From positions 1,907,384 through 1,971,383 of the forward strand of contig JAJVDF010000124.1 of assembly GCA_022410635.1 (NCBI GenBank): a DNA stretch of 64,000 nt. The letters run 5' to 3'. Below, one piece after another: positions 35,001-44,860 of this stretch. Each line of letters starts with the position of its first letter. The stretch's first letter is position 1. Both the position numbers and the translations under genes were made by a program. Source of the DNA: Tretioscincus oriximinensis (taxonomy: Eukaryota > Chordata > Lepidosauria > Squamata > Gymnophthalmidae). The notes beneath the pieces are model-generated. The model had not been told where the DNA came from. It did not search any database and was given only the letters and a program-made list of their open reading frames with translations.

Positions 35001-38000
35001 TAAGTTAATGCAGATGCTAACTCGGGAGCTATTTATTTACTACCAGTAAATAAATAAATAATATATTGGAGGGAATGTAAAGTAAATGAATAAATTGGCC
35101 TTCGCTCACGCCATTGACAGTACGTCTGCCCCAGAAAATGGATGCACAACGGTCCACTTCGTTATATCTTTCCAACCACGAGCAATTGTGATTTGGGCTG
35201 TCCAGATCCCTCGTTCCAATAAATATACTGTTTGAGGTTGGGGGTGTTCCGAGGATATTTTATGCATTATTAAATGTAATTTGTATTTGGTTAAATTCAT
35301 CCCAAGGATTGCTCTTAGTTCAGCAATAATTAAATCCCAGAAAGCTGAAACTTTTAGACACTTGTACCACATATGAATGAAATTCCTAACCTCAGGGCAG
35401 CTGTGCCAGCATAAGGGAGAGTTATTTACCATGTATGAGATTTGGGCCGGCGTCCTACACCATCTCGTTAGTATTTTGAGTTGAAGCTCCTTAAACTTAT
35501 TTTATTTTATTAATATCCAAAACCCAGTTATGCCAATCTACCTCGGTGAGAGTTATATCATCTTGCCATTGAGTCCTCAACAGAGGACAAAATTGACATT
35601 AAAACCATNTCTGAAATTGGGAAAGGGATGCCATTGTGCATTATGGTTAAAGCCCAGAGCCTTGTCAGTGATGGCCCACATATTATGGAATAATTAATCC
35701 TTGAGGAGCATCAGGCTTATTCAGGTGTTCAGAAAATAATTGAAGACGATTCCACTCTGGTCTTTGGCTGAACATAATACTTCTGCTCCGCATTTTTGTT
35801 GTTTTTAAAATGTTTTTTTAAAAAAACACATTCTGTTTTAACAGATTATCCAGGCTTTAGTGTAGTGCAAAATAAAAGTTTAAATAGATGAGTAAATGAA
35901 TAAAATCTATGGCTTTTTTAATGCTTCTTTATACTTTTTCTTTTATTGTTGGCCATCTTAAGATGCGGCCCACCAAGGCCTCCTGGCCACGTCCATTGGA
36001 GCCCCCCATAGCTGCGCCCCCCAGAGGCAATGTGTGCTCCCCACCTGTCAGCATAAAGCCTCACTGCCGCCAAATCTGCCAGCACTCTCTCCCCCCTTCT
36101 GCTGAGAAGCCACGGACGGCTACTGGCTCTCCCAGCAGCCTCTCGAGAGCAGAGCGGCCTTTCTGCTTACGTCTTCCCCTTGCCCAAGAACGTGGGGCAA
36201 GCAGCAAAGGCGCGCCGCTTTCTAGAGACTGCTAGGAGAGCCAATAGCTGCCTGATTCATCTTCCCTTTGCCCAAGTACCCATGGGGAAGAAGAATTGGG
36301 CAACTTCTTGGGCAAGGAGAAGATGAATTGGGCAGCTCCTGGGATTTTCTCCCTCCCTGCAGGAGTGTGCAAGGCCTGGGGGCCAGCTTGGGTTTCCATG
36401 GCGATAGGAGAAGCCGGCCGGGGGGGAGGGGGGGGGGAGGGAAATTTGTTTCCTTTTTTGGCCAGGGGTCAGGTCCTGGAAAGGGTGCGGGGGGCTCCAA
36501 TGGGGGCCTGGGAAGGAGGTGAGGAAACCCAAAATTTTTCTCACACCTGCCTTAGGTTGTGGCACAGGATATAAGTATAAACATTGCTTTTTTTCCAGAA
36601 CAAAAGGTGCCGGTACTAACACCGGCGGCGGCCACGCTAACGCCACGCCCCCCTCGCCGGCAGCTAACAGCAGTACCGGCATCTTTTATTTAGGCGGGGG
36701 GAGCAGAGGCGGCCGCCCCAGCTAACTCCGCCCCCCCCGCTAACTCCGCCCCCCCGCCTAGATAAAAGGTGCCAGAACTGTGTTCCGTCGCGTTCCGTCA
36801 CAAAAAAAGCCCTTAGCATAAATATATAAAAATGATATTAGCACTACTNCAATAATTTTTATTCTTCTACTGTACACACTCTCTATATATTTAATGGAGT
36901 CACGATAGTACCTGAAGGCTCTGTGGTTGGACAATTTTTGAACGAATCCTAGGGCCTGNAGTGACGTCATTAANGTTCTAAAGTCAGGGCCAGGCCAACA
37001 GCGATTGTCATGCCACCCGGCCTAGCACAGCAGCNGAAAGAGAGAAGGAATGAGAAGAGGGAAAGGGGAGATGAAGGAGGGAGGGAGGGTAAACTAGACT
37101 CAAGCAACGGGCTTATTCCATTAGTAGACTGACCAGATTTTCTGAGGCCCAAACNGGGGTAATTTAATATTCGTGCTAATTTGCATATTCATAAATTTGC
37201 ATATTCATAAATATGTAAATCACTCACCAACATCTATTACAGACCGAAATTCCTGCCCGAGAAATCTGTGAAGCATGTGATAATTTTTTTAAGCGCGTGA
37301 GAATTTTTAAACTGTGAGAGAATTTTTAGAGGGCATCAGAAATTTGCATTTTTTTATTATTTTACTGATGGGAGGGTGCCTTCAGGAGCTTGCCCTGGTT
37401 GCCAGAGCTCCCGCAAAAAAGGGGTCATCTGCTCATCCTACCATTAGTAATAATAGAAGCATTTTTTCAGTCCCCAAGTAACCAGCAACTGTGTTCTGTT
37501 TTCTCTCTATATCTGGACTGTTCTAGGGAATTCCTCTGTGGAGCTGAAAATCTTTTACAGTGGGGAGCTGGTTAATACCGTCTGGGTCCCGGAGGGTGAG
37601 TTTCTCATCACCCCTGTGGCCTCCTCGACAAGGCTGTTGGCTAACAACATGCACAGGGTGGTGCTTCCTCCCCCCATGAAAACCGAGGACCCCATCAAGC
37701 AGGAAACAATCCAGCGGATTCTTCAGGAATTTGAAAAGGGACTTATGGCTGCTAGTAACGTGGAAGGGATATTCGTCCAGTGTCGTGGGAAAGCCAGCAT
37801 CTTTTGGAGGGGGGGCTCCGTATCCCAGACCCATGGCAGACTTCAGAACAGCACCTACACTCCTTTGTTCAAAACAAAGGAGTTTAAAACAGGTGAGACC
37901 GAACTCTTCCCCTTAAACATTCTCCTCCTTTGCCAAAAAATAGGGAAAGAAAATATATATTTTTAAAATATATATATTTATAAATTAAACAGTATAAATA

Positions 38001-41000
38001 TGTTTTTATAATATCAGTCAACTAGGGGATGAAACAAGCCCCTGAATTTAGAACATAAGGGGAGCCCTACTTATCAGGCCTGAGCCTATCAAGTCCAGCT
38101 TTCTGTCTCACACAGTGGCCCACCAGTTGCACCTGGGCAGTCTGGAGTGGAAGAAGGCAAAATCTTCACCTGTTCTCAACTCCCTCCAAATGATATATCA
38201 GGAAGCCTGCATGTTGATCTGCTCAGAGGCAGCACAAAGAGATGTGTCCCAGTAGCTATTTATACCCTCAGGTTATATAAAATTGTCTAATCTTGTCTTA
38301 GCTATCCGAGCTGCTGGCTACCACCACCTCCAAAGGTCAGTTCCACAGACCAAAGTCCCACTGGGTAAAAAAACACTTAAGAACATAAGAACATAAGAAG
38401 AGCCATACTGGATCAGGCCACAGCCCATCAAGTCCAGCATTCTGTGTCACACAGAGGCCCACCAGATGCACCTGGGCAGTCCGAACAGAGGAAAGCAAAA
38501 TATGCTCCTGTTCATGACTCCCTGCAAATGGTATTTCAAGAGTCCTGCCTGTTGCTCCATCCTGGAGGCAGCATCCAGACATCCATCCTAGGACCCATTT
38601 ATACCCTTAGTGTCCATAAACCTGTCTAGTCCTGTCTTGAAACTATCCAAGCTGTTAGCTACCATTACCTCTTCAGGAAGTAAATTCCACAGGCCGATGA
38701 CCCTCTGGGTGAAAAAATACTTTCCTTTGTCTGTTCTCACTTTTCTACCCAACAGTTTTAAGGAGGGCCCTCTGGTCCTTGTGTTGTGTGATAGAGAAAA
38801 CATTTTTCTCTATTCACCCTGTCGATCCCATGCATGATTTTGTACACTTCAATCAGATCACCCCTCAAACGTCTCCTTTCAAGGCTGAAGAGGCCCAAAC
38901 NTTCTCTATTCACCCTGTCGATCCCATGCATGATTTTGTACACTTCAATCAGATCACCCCTCAAACGTCTCCTTTCAAGGCTGAAGAGGCCCAAACNTTG
39001 CAGCCTTGCTTCCCTTGCCTGTCCTAACTCTTTTGCCCATCAGCTTCGAGGAATTGCCCCTGGTCCTAGTCTTGTGTGCTATATAATTTTTTTTCTCTGT
39101 TCAACCTATCTATCCCATGCATGATTTTACTGAGTTCCATTAGCTCACCTCTTAATTGCCATCTTTTGAGGCTGAAGAGGCCCAGACGTTGCAGCCTGAC
39201 TTCATAACGGAGGTGATCCAGCCCTTTGATTGTTCTTGTTGCCTTTATTTGCACCTTCTTTTGTTTCACAAGACCTTTTTTGAGATGATGTGACCAGAAT
39301 TGTACAGACGTGGCCTCACCACAGGTTTATAAAGAGGCAAAACACTTGCTGACTTGTTTTCTATTCCCTTCCTAATTACCCCTAACATTGTTTCTTTTCA
39401 CTGCTACTGCACACTGGGTTGACACCTTCATTGTGCTGTCCACCAACATCCCATGATCCTCTTCCTGCTCTGTTGCAGGAAGCTCTTGGTCCCCATCAGT
39501 TCTCCATAACTGGGGTTCTTTGCCCCAATGTGCATCACTTTGCACTTGCTGAGGTTGAAGTGAATTTGCCTCTTTGTTGTCCACTCATCCACTCTCAAGA
39601 GATTCCCCTTGTTCAGTACTTGTTCAGAACTATAAACAATTGGAAAATTGAATACAAAGGATCTTGCTGGCGGACTGAATTACAAATGGGTTCAGGGTAG
39701 TTGAAGAAAATAGTATCTAGTTGTGATTTAAACATATAAATTAAGGTACAAGAAGAAATAAATTGTTTTGGATTTAGGACACATTTGCCTGTGGGGTAAG
39801 AGAGCAGAGTGATTTAGTTCTTTGTATTTATACCCTGCCTTATGTAGAGTTACCACATACTCTGAATTAGCTGGGTTTATTCCAGATCAGGAATTCTCCT
39901 TCCCTCCCCCCCAAACTCCAGAAAACCCTGATAAATCAATTCCTTGGACCTTCTGAAGACTGTCACGCTGTTTGAACTTCTTCCTTTTCTAATTTTTAAA
40001 AATTCAAAACATGTCTTTAAGTTTGTTTTAAATGTAATTATTGAATAGTATTTTATAATTGGGTCCCCCAGCCAACTTCCTCGAGCAGCAAAAATGTTTT
40101 GTGGGCAGGACTGGGCATAGATTGGTGAGCTGCGGTGCAGTCTGGGAACTGTAGTCCACAGGGCAGGGCCCCATGCAGACTGGGCAGAAGAGGCTGCCCA
40201 CTGCTCGGACTACACTTCCTAGCAGACCACACTGAAAGCATAATAGCTCTATTTAACTTTTTTTCACACTAGCTTCATGAAGCTGCATCCAAGCTTTTCT
40301 AATAAGCACTCAAGAAAAATGGTGTAGAAAAGCAAGCAGAAACACAACTTAAAACCATAAAACAGGAAGCAGAATTTAACTAGGAAACAGAGAAACAGGA
40401 AGCTGCTTGTTGTTGTTTACATCTGGCACTCTGTCTATAACAGATTATATTTATATATTATTTATTTATACTTATCCATCCCATATCCGAAGGTCTCAGC
40501 ATAGCCAACAATAAAAAATTACAGTACAAAATTGATGTATTAAAAACAGTATCAAAACAATTTTAGAGAAATAGCCGTATTAGTCTAGTAGAAAGTCCAG
40601 CAAAGGAGCTAGCAACACTTTGAGACTAACTTGAGAAAAGTGGGTGACATAAGCTTTCGTAGAACGTCTACTTCTTCAGTGTCAAAACAGTAACTGAGGG
40701 TGGGAAGAAAAAATGGCATTTCTTCATATTATAATGAATGTGAAAACAATAACATTGTTTTTAAACAAAAATAGGGAGGCGATGTAAATAAATGATTCTC
40801 CACACTATCTCTGTCCAGATGCTCCTGATNTATTGTAGATCAGGGACATTTCCAATCCTCTTTCACAGGGAATTGTGGGAGTTATAATTGTGCACCATGT
40901 GGAGGCTGCAGTTGGGCCCCTCTAGTGTAAATGGTTCCTTCACCTTTTATCTTTTCTGCCCACAGCATTGGAGAATTATCACCTGGGACTCGGTTCCCAG

Positions 41001-42736
41001 CCTGAACAGCGAGTAATTCTCTGTATAGGAGAGGAATTGGGAGAAACCGATAGCATTCACAGCAAGCATATCATTATCCAGGTGAGATCATGGGTCAGAG
41101 GTGCACGGGAAGTCCACGGTGATGGGAACCCATGGTGCCAAATAGGGGAACTTTACACTCCGGGCAGGAGTTGACTGTGACCAAAGCAAGTAATTGGAAT
41201 CCAGAGTTGAAGAGGAGGGGAGGGCCAGAAACAGTGCCTTGTTAGTGGTGTGGGTATAAAAACACTACACAAAGGATTCGGGAAATAGAATCTCAACGGC
41301 GTTGTAGGGCCCCTCAGAGATCATCAAGTCCTCCTCTGGCACACAAAGGCAGCTGCAGCCCTGGGAGCAGGCGCACACTCGTGCAAATTCTTGTGCATGC
41401 CAATTATGGACTGCCCTGCCTCAGACACCGCCCCTTTTGCCCGCATAACTTCCATCCCCACCTCAGGCCTCGTCTCTTTTGCCTGCATCACTTCCATCCC
41501 AGGCCCCACCCTTTCTGCCACAAATCTGAGAGAGGCTGATTTTCTCATTCATTGGTGCAGCTGAAATCCTGTTATAAAGAACCCTGATATATAACAAAAA
41601 TTGCAGTGTAAGAAGCAAATTTGAAAGCCTGTAATGTTGGTTACAATGGGTTTTGTTATACCAAAGTTTCATCACAACAAACAGATTACCCAGCCCCTCA
41701 ATGTTCATTATAGTGGGGTTTTACCTGTACAGCGTATGTCACTGCCAGGGTTGGCCAGGAATCAGAGCATAATCTTTGTGTATTCCATTGTCACTTTTAT
41801 GCTACTCTGTATGCATATGTACATTGGGCACATGCAAAATGCACAGTAAGCATGAGGACTGGGTGGCATTTGTAAGATAAAGTTAATTAATATAATAAAC
41901 TGTGATGTTCCAGGTTTGTGCCAGAAATATATGTATAGCATAAAGACTAGGAAGTTACTGTAAGTCATCAAGTTTCAGGACTTCGTAGAGTTGAGAGGAT
42001 GGGGAACCTTTTTATGGACTGCATATCCCATACTCCTCAGCCAAATGTATTTTATGAACTACATATCCCACGATTAATCACTCAAATTATTTTCACGGGT
42101 TGCCTAGCCAATGATCTTTAGCCAAATTACTTTTTTGAACGTTGTATCCCCCGATTCTTTTTATGGACTACGTATCCCATGTTCCGTAGGCAATTTCTTT
42201 TTATGAACTATATATCCCGTGATTATCAGCCAAATGATTTTTATGAACTACGTATCCCATGGTCCTTAGCCAGACACCTTTTAGGAACTATATATTTCAT
42301 GATTATCAACCAAATTCTTTTTTGTGGACTATATATCCCATGATCCATAGCCAAATTCATGAATTATCCCATGGATTACCAGCACAAATTCTGTTTATGG
42401 ACTACATATCCCATGCCTTATAAGGCAGATGCCTTATAAATGAATATTTCATGATTATCAACCAAACTCTTTTTGATGGACTACATATCCCATGTTCCGT
42501 GGGCAAAGCTAAAGATTATGACCATTGTAGCTTGTAAAGGAATTAGGGGAGCAACAGTGAGGTGGCAGTAGTGGAGTCCTGAATATTAGGTGCTTGTATG
42601 TTGTTAACCTATTAGAGAAATGACGAAAGTTTCTTGACTGTCTTGTTTTCAACCCTTACAGATGGAGCAGAAATTCTGTCGTTCTCTGTTAGAACAGCAT
42701 GAAAACTGCATTTCAGTTTCTTCCATCCTTTCATAG
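22912..42736 (+). CDS. IRF9: IRF9, complete coding region in eight exons
   Basis: IRF9 is the DNA-binding subunit of ISGF3: after type I or III interferon it binds STAT1-STAT2 and drives genes with interferon response elements in the nucleus. Eight exons keep phase and give 418 codons plus TAG (human 393). Residues 8-115 form the IRF DNA-binding domain with its five tryptophans (KLCKW, LAWHD, RIPWKH, AWAIYK, PATWKT). Residues 124-233 are a low-conservation linker. Residues 234-394 are the IRF-association domain (VELKIFYSGELV, RVILCIGEEL), which contacts STAT2 in the family. ATG at 22912 has A at -3 and G at +4. Other IRFs share this layout; the place between RNF31 and REC8 selects IRF9. Confidence 0.95.
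23213..23278 (+). repeat. Degenerate interstitial telomere-like repeat
   Basis: About ten units close to GGTTAG(GG) or GGGTTAG, in the order TTAGGG-like along the + strand, in IRF9 intron 2. Confidence 0.8.
24005..24538 (+). pseudogene. DIRS ORF1 (gag-like) remnant
   Basis: 178 codons open without a recognised domain; rich in acidic and Ser/Gln residues. The following 600 bases continue as a Lys/Pro-rich region broken by frameshifts, and gag-like sequence resumes at 25147-25350 and 25960-26295. Confidence 0.6.
25351..25955. mobile_element. Solo LTR, family B, inside the DIRS element
   Basis: Begins TGTTGCGGGAAATTT and ends GAAATTTCCCATATCA, giving TG...CA ends with a 12-15 bp imperfect inverted repeat. 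A four-base duplication TAAG flanks it (25347-25350, 25956-25959). Removing it rejoins the DIRS reading frame across the site, which confirms the boundaries. It has no viral genes. Confidence 0.88.
26422..27480 (+). pseudogene. DIRS reverse transcriptase remnant
   Basis: Contains the palm motifs LHLQDAYLHVPIF, RRFLRFEVG, FQFSVLPFGM and FAYLDDNLIV (YLDD at 27304-27315), typical of DIRS rather than LTR-type RT. At least two stops or frame changes (27009, 27256) break the frame. Confidence 0.85.
27775..28025 (+). pseudogene. DIRS RNase H remnant
   Basis: Fragments MDASLTGWG, NWLELKTI and FTDNTTAKAHVNKQGG carry the Asp-Glu-Asp catalytic pattern of RNase H, in shifting frames. Confidence 0.7.
28030..28580 (+). 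pseudogene. DIRS tyrosine recombinase remnant
   Basis: LVAIVSARRVSEVAAL matches the first-arginine motif and, after frame changes, WSSQNIFTRHYKLE matches the terminal tyrosine motif of DIRS recombinases (tyrosine codon near 28539). The usual histidine before IF is replaced by asparagine. It is inactive. Confidence 0.7.
28681..29249. mobile_element. hAT-type MITE in the DIRS 3' region
   Basis: Perfect 13-bp inverted ends TAGGGTTGCCATA and TATGGCAACCCTA. An eight-base duplication CACTGTAA (28673-28680, 29250-29257), as expected for hAT. The 569-bp interior is GC-rich, encodes nothing, and contains a foldback at about 28921-29098 (GGCGGGGTTTC / GAAACCCCGCC). Confidence 0.9.
29250..29365. repeat. 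DIRS internal complementary region
   Basis: Palindrome-like block in which GCATGACTTAACTCCTAGAT is answered by ATCTAGAAGGTAAGTCATGC. It matches the outer ends of both inverted terminal repeats. In DIRS elements this region is thought to guide circle formation during replication. Confidence 0.8.
29753..30112 (+). repeat. Polypyrimidine tract of about 360 nt
   Basis: Almost pure C/T sequence (CTTT and CTTC units) ending 80 bases before the acceptor of IRF9 exon 3. It is much longer than any splice-site pyrimidine tract, and is probably an expanded microsatellite. Confidence 0.9.
30194..30380 (+). CDS. IRF9: IRF9 exon 3, second half of DBD
   Basis: 187 nt between TCCTCAG and GTGAGA, starting in phase 0. 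It encodes AWAIYKGKYKPGDRIDPATW and KTRVRCALAKSAEF to EPYKVYRLVP, with the last two DBD tryptophans and the recognition-helix RCALAKS. Confidence 0.96.
30690..31312 (+). mobile_element. L2-type LINE fragment (+)
   Basis: Decayed copy of the element at 1055-1886: VMSRLGYCKALYEEISLKAI and later 3' UTR, ending in a TAAATAAATAAAT tail at 31290-31312. Confidence 0.75.
31633..31712 (-). mobile_element. CR1 3' tail fragment
   Basis: AGAATCATAGAGTTGGAAGA to CAATGCAGGA, the second-subfamily CR1 end. It merges into MITE sequence at 31700-31790. Confidence 0.75.
32126..32256 (+). CDS. IRF9: IRF9 exon 4, linker
   Basis: 131 nt between CATCCAAG and GTGAGA, phase 1 to 0. It begins with a basic stretch GKQSKAQKLKHLKVK, consistent with nuclear localisation at the end of the DBD, then a Ser/Asn-rich linker. 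Confidence 0.85.
32627..33052 (+). mobile_element. GACGGGT-type MITE, full copy
   Basis: About 425 bp, from TATAGACGAGTCCCCCAGCC to GGCACCCAATCTATA. The two outer dozen bases pair, and TA-rich ends suggest a TA target. It includes ACTACACTTCCCAGCAG, similar to ZNF143 sites. Confidence 0.75.
33363..33465 (+). CDS. IRF9: IRF9 exon 5, linker
   Basis: 103 nt between CTTCCAG and GTGCGC, phase 0 to 1. It encodes ELNSSQETVIVFTPSTFSAS and YQNGDPSPLLDML. The phase fits both neighbours; conservation in this region of IRF9 is low. Confidence 0.82.
33535..33713. mobile_element. Short hAT-like MITE
   Basis: Inverted ends TAGGCTGGCCAGATGACCCC and GGGGTCATCTGATCAGCCTA, with an inner foldback around TCCTCAGGAAA / TTTTCCTCAG. 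A relative lies at 37125-37440. Confidence 0.75.
33722..33772 (+). repeat. CTC-rich simple repeat
   Basis: Run of CTC and CCT triplets in an IRF9 intron; GATA/GAGA-rich sequence follows at 33955-34045. Confidence 0.8.
34735..34830 (+). CDS. IRF9: IRF9 exon 6, linker
   Basis: 96 nt between TTTTTAG and GTAAGT, phase 1 to 1. It encodes ATAAPDMNGITVQMIPVSVS and a short acidic end. Supported mainly by splice signals and phase. Confidence 0.82.
35100..35640 (-). mobile_element. L1-type LINE ORF2 3' fragment
   Basis: Minus-strand frame 35106-35432 has HMWYKCLKVSAFWDLI, YLLERGIW and ITIARGWKD, the pattern of the C-terminal region of L1 ORF2 (LWxCxxxxxFW...). The sequence above 35432 continues in other frames. 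Strongly decayed. Confidence 0.65.
35950..36770. other. GC-rich unclassified insert(s) in IRF9 intron
   Basis: Base composition changes sharply to GC-rich between 35960 and 36770, with CCGCCCCCC and CGGCGGC runs and CpG sites, unlike the AT-rich introns around it. Frames are open only because of composition. No known element was recognised; 36590-36770 contains pairing segments (GGTGCCGGTACT / AGTACCGGCATC). Confidence 0.4.
37125..37440. mobile_element. hAT-like MITE
   Basis: Ends TAGACTGACCAGAT and ATCTGCTCATCCTA pair imperfectly. A seven-base duplication CCATTAG lies at 37118-37124 and 37441-37447. The outer bases match the element at 33535. Confidence 0.75.
37527..37892 (+). CDS. IRF9: IRF9 exon 7, main part of IRF-association domain
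   Basis: 366 nt between GTTCTAG and GTGAGA, phase 1 to 1. It begins GNSSVELKIFYSGELVNTVW and continues through QETIQRILQEFEKGLM and VQCRGKASIFWRGGS. The MH2-like beta-sandwich pattern (FYxGxxV, IFWRG) marks the STAT2-binding domain. Confidence 0.96.
38048..39570 (-). mobile_element. Older CR1 copy interrupted by a younger CR1
   Basis: 38048-38376 and 39008-39570 are two halves of one diverged minus-strand CR1 (3' UTR, then RT codons [18 protein letters not shown]). The match resumes exactly where the younger copy ends. Confidence 0.75.
38377..39007 (-). mobile_element. Younger CR1 copy with 96-bp tandem duplication
   Basis: Starts AAGAACATAAGAACATAAGA and encodes the usual CR1 RT end on the minus strand. 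A 96-bp unit occurs twice (38805-38900 and 38901-38996), with an N at 38901 and another exactly one unit later at 38997. Confidence 0.85.
40064..40443 (+). mobile_element. GACGGGT-type MITE copy
   Basis: From GGGTCCCCCAGCCAACTTCC to GGCACTCTGTCTATA, about 380 bp with a few small losses. Confidence 0.75.
40560..40685 (-). repeat. Dispersed repeat of unknown class
   Basis: GAGAAATAGCCGTATTAGTC to GTAGAACGTCTACTTCTTCA. The minus-strand match lies at 19390-19470, and related GAAGAAGTAGACTTGTCTA pieces lie at 21180, 21292 and 46100. It is probably the end of a retroelement that I cannot name. Confidence 0.5.
40966..41081 (+). CDS. IRF9: IRF9 exon 8, end of IRF-association domain
   Basis: 116 nt between CCCACAG and GTGAGA, phase 1 to 0. 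It encodes ALENYHLGLGSQPEQRVILC and IGEELGETDSIHSKHIIIQ, matching the conserved QRVILCIGEE strand of the family. Confidence 0.95.
41590..41735. mobile_element. Possible pogo-like MITE end
   Basis: Ends in GTGGGGTTTTACCTGTACAG, similar to the terminal repeat of the element at 1997-2495. The partner end was not found, so it may be a truncated or diverged copy. Confidence 0.35.
42005..42500 (+). repeat. Minisatellite of about 40-bp units with ACTACATATCCCAT core
   Basis: About 12-13 diverged units, each close to GGACTACATATCCCATGATC followed by nnTAGCCAAATTnTTTTTATG. Spacing is roughly 40 bases, with a hint of an 80-base two-unit period (GGAC- and GAAC-type units alternate). The array ends 160 bases before the last IRF9 exon. 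Confidence 0.88.
42662..42736 (+). CDS. IRF9: IRF9 last coding exon with stop
   Basis: 75 nt after CTTACAG: MEQKFCRSLLEQHENCISVS, four more residues and TAG at 42734-42736. It keeps phase 0 from exon 8 and gives a C-terminal tail after the association domain. Confidence 0.88.
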   Translation: MEQKFCRSLLEQHENCISVSSILS

Positions 42737-43260
42737 ACGCAGCCATGGCGCTAGATGTTAGCCTAAGAAGATTTCAGTTCCTGCTTGGTGTCTGGACAGA
42801 AAGCACAAAGCACATGTTTTGTACGTTGCCTTCGGGGTGCAGCCTTTTATGGGGTCTGAAAATAACTGGGCACCCAGTTGGGTAAACCCCCCGTGTGGAA
42901 TTTGAGTGGGGCATTAGCCAACGTTGCCGGTGAACATGGCCTGATACAGAGCGATATTGCAAACATTAGACCAGGGCGAAGACGGACGCATTACGACGCT
43001 TGTTGCCGAGATGTTTTTATAGCTTCAACCAAGATGGGAGAGTCCTCCTAGCCCAGTCATTTCCTCCTCCTTTGCACTTTTAAATGCAAAATAACCTGAG
43101 AAAATACCCTCTCCCTGTCTCCTGTACCTGCTGACATTGTCCACTAAAAACTTCCTTGCACTTTATTTATAAGCAGAAAAATATGTTGTTTCCGGCTGTC
43201 TGTTACGTACAGTGTGAAAGTGAATGTTTGTTTATACTGTGTAATAAAATTAAGAGTTGA
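42737..43260 (+). promoter_or_regulatory. IRF9: IRF9 3' UTR with poly(A) signal
   Basis: Repeat-poor sequence after the stop. AATAAA at 43243-43248 is the first clear signal; the 3' end is probably near 43265. Confidence 0.7.
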
Positions 43261-43319
43261 CCATGAAAAATGGGAACCGGCTGGCCTATTGACTTTTTGA
43301 TTTTCATGCAGGTTGGTCT

Positions 43320-44200
43320 ATAGACTTAACATGAGAACATACAATAACCCATCTAGTCCAGCATTCTGGCTCACCAGTTGCACCTGGGCAGACTCAAACA
43401 TAAGAAGGCAAAACCCTCTCCTGTTCTCAAATTTCTGCAAATGGTACTTCAGGGATCCTGCCAATTGCTCCTAGCTATTTATACCCTTGGCTTCTATGAA
43501 CTTGTCTAATTCTGTTTGAAAGCTATCCAGGCTTTATCCAGCTACCATCACCTTGAATGGCTCAGTCGGCTAGGTGCCGGTCTTTCATCTGAGAGATAGT
43601 TTTTCGAGGCCCCGTGTCAGACGTGGGGAGAGGTGAGCGCTTTCTGCTAGCCTGCAGTTCTAGCCAGGCCAGCTATTTGAAAGCAAGAATTAAAGGAAAT
43701 TGCAACAAACTGCAACAAGATAAATGGGAAGCAACAGAATGTGGACCTTCGGGTAAAAAATAACCTCGTAAGCTGCTTTGAGAAAAGTGGGGTATAAAAA
43801 CCCAGTTCTTCTTCTGGAAGTAAATTCCACATACCAGTGACCCTCTGGTAAAAATATACTTTCTTTCTTCTGTCTTCACTCTTCTGCCCATCAGTTTCTA
43901 GGAATGCTCCCTGATCCTACTGTTATGTGATAGAGAAAATACTTTTTCTCTATTCCCTTTATCTACCACATGCATCATTTTACATACTTTAATCAGATCA
44001 CCTCCTAAACGCCATCTTTTGAGGCTGAAGAGGCCTAGACGTTGCAACCAGATGCTGCAGTCCCTTGATCATTCTTCTTGCCTTCTTTTGCACTTTCTCC
44101 AGTTCTACAATATCCTTCCTAAGGTGTGGCGGCCCCGATTCAAGTGTCGCATCATAACGAGACCATATCATAAGAAGACAGGATTGACTGGTAAAATCCA
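43320..44200 (-). mobile_element. CR1 copy split by a SINE
   Basis: Minus-strand CR1 at 43320-43552 (3' UTR) and 43818-44200 (RT end, VKTEERKYIFTRG and IVELEKVQKKARRMIKGL). The SINE at 43553-43817 interrupts it. Confidence 0.78.
43553..43817 (+). mobile_element. tRNA-derived SINE, full copy
   Basis: GAATGGCTCAGTCGGCTAGG head, box B-like TTTTTCGAGGCCC, TTGCAACAAACTGCAACAAG body, GAGAAAAGTGGGGTATAAAA end and CTTCTTCT tail. Confidence 0.8.
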
Positions 44201-44860
44201 TGATGCTGAAAATGACTGAAGGCCAAAGGAGAAAGAGATAGAAAAGAAAAAAATGGGTGGATGATGAACACGGCTAGTCTTTGGGAGGCAACCGAGCAAA
44301 CGCCAAATCCAACTTGAAAATCAAATACAGCAGAACCAGTTGAGCAACTGCAACCAATTCTCTCACAGTCTGATCTTCTGTGGCACGGAGAACAACAGGT
44401 TCCTTTGTTCTTTCCATGCCACACAAGGCTTGAGAAATCATCAAAATGTGTTTCCTGCTGCAGAATGACCACTCGGGGCAAATCAGATAAGTAAAGTGGC
44501 CACAATTTACAATTATAACGGTTCACTTAGTGTACACCAACTATAGTCATACCCAACACTTCTGAGAACTGCTGCTTAGAGATTTCAGGTTAGAATGTAT
44601 AATCGACAACCTATTAAATTTCAGCACAATGTAACAAAATATAATAGTACCAACTTTTAACTGATGGGGAATATTCCTCCCCCCCATATGTCCCATTTAT
44701 AGTAAGAGTTAAATTTNAATAGCAAAGGAAATTATGCCAAAATAGCTTAATGCCAAGATATCCTGTATGCTCCAGAGAAAAGCAGCTAAGTAACAAATGT
44801 TGATTTGGGGGCGAACAGTTTAAAATGGTTTTGTAATATTTTATTTTCCTTGTTTTTTAC
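44201..44860. other. Intergenic DNA, nothing recognised
   Basis: No gene, RNA or defined repeat seen in this part of the IRF9-REC8 interval. Confidence 0.5.

Noticed and set aside
36257..36682. 141-codon Pro-rich minus-strand frame
   Set aside because: Caused by GC-rich composition; overlapping frames on both strands are equally open and no motif is present.
42005..42500. Regularly spaced repeats as a CRISPR-like array
   Set aside because: Units are diverged throughout with no constant repeat/unique spacer pattern, and the context is a vertebrate intron.
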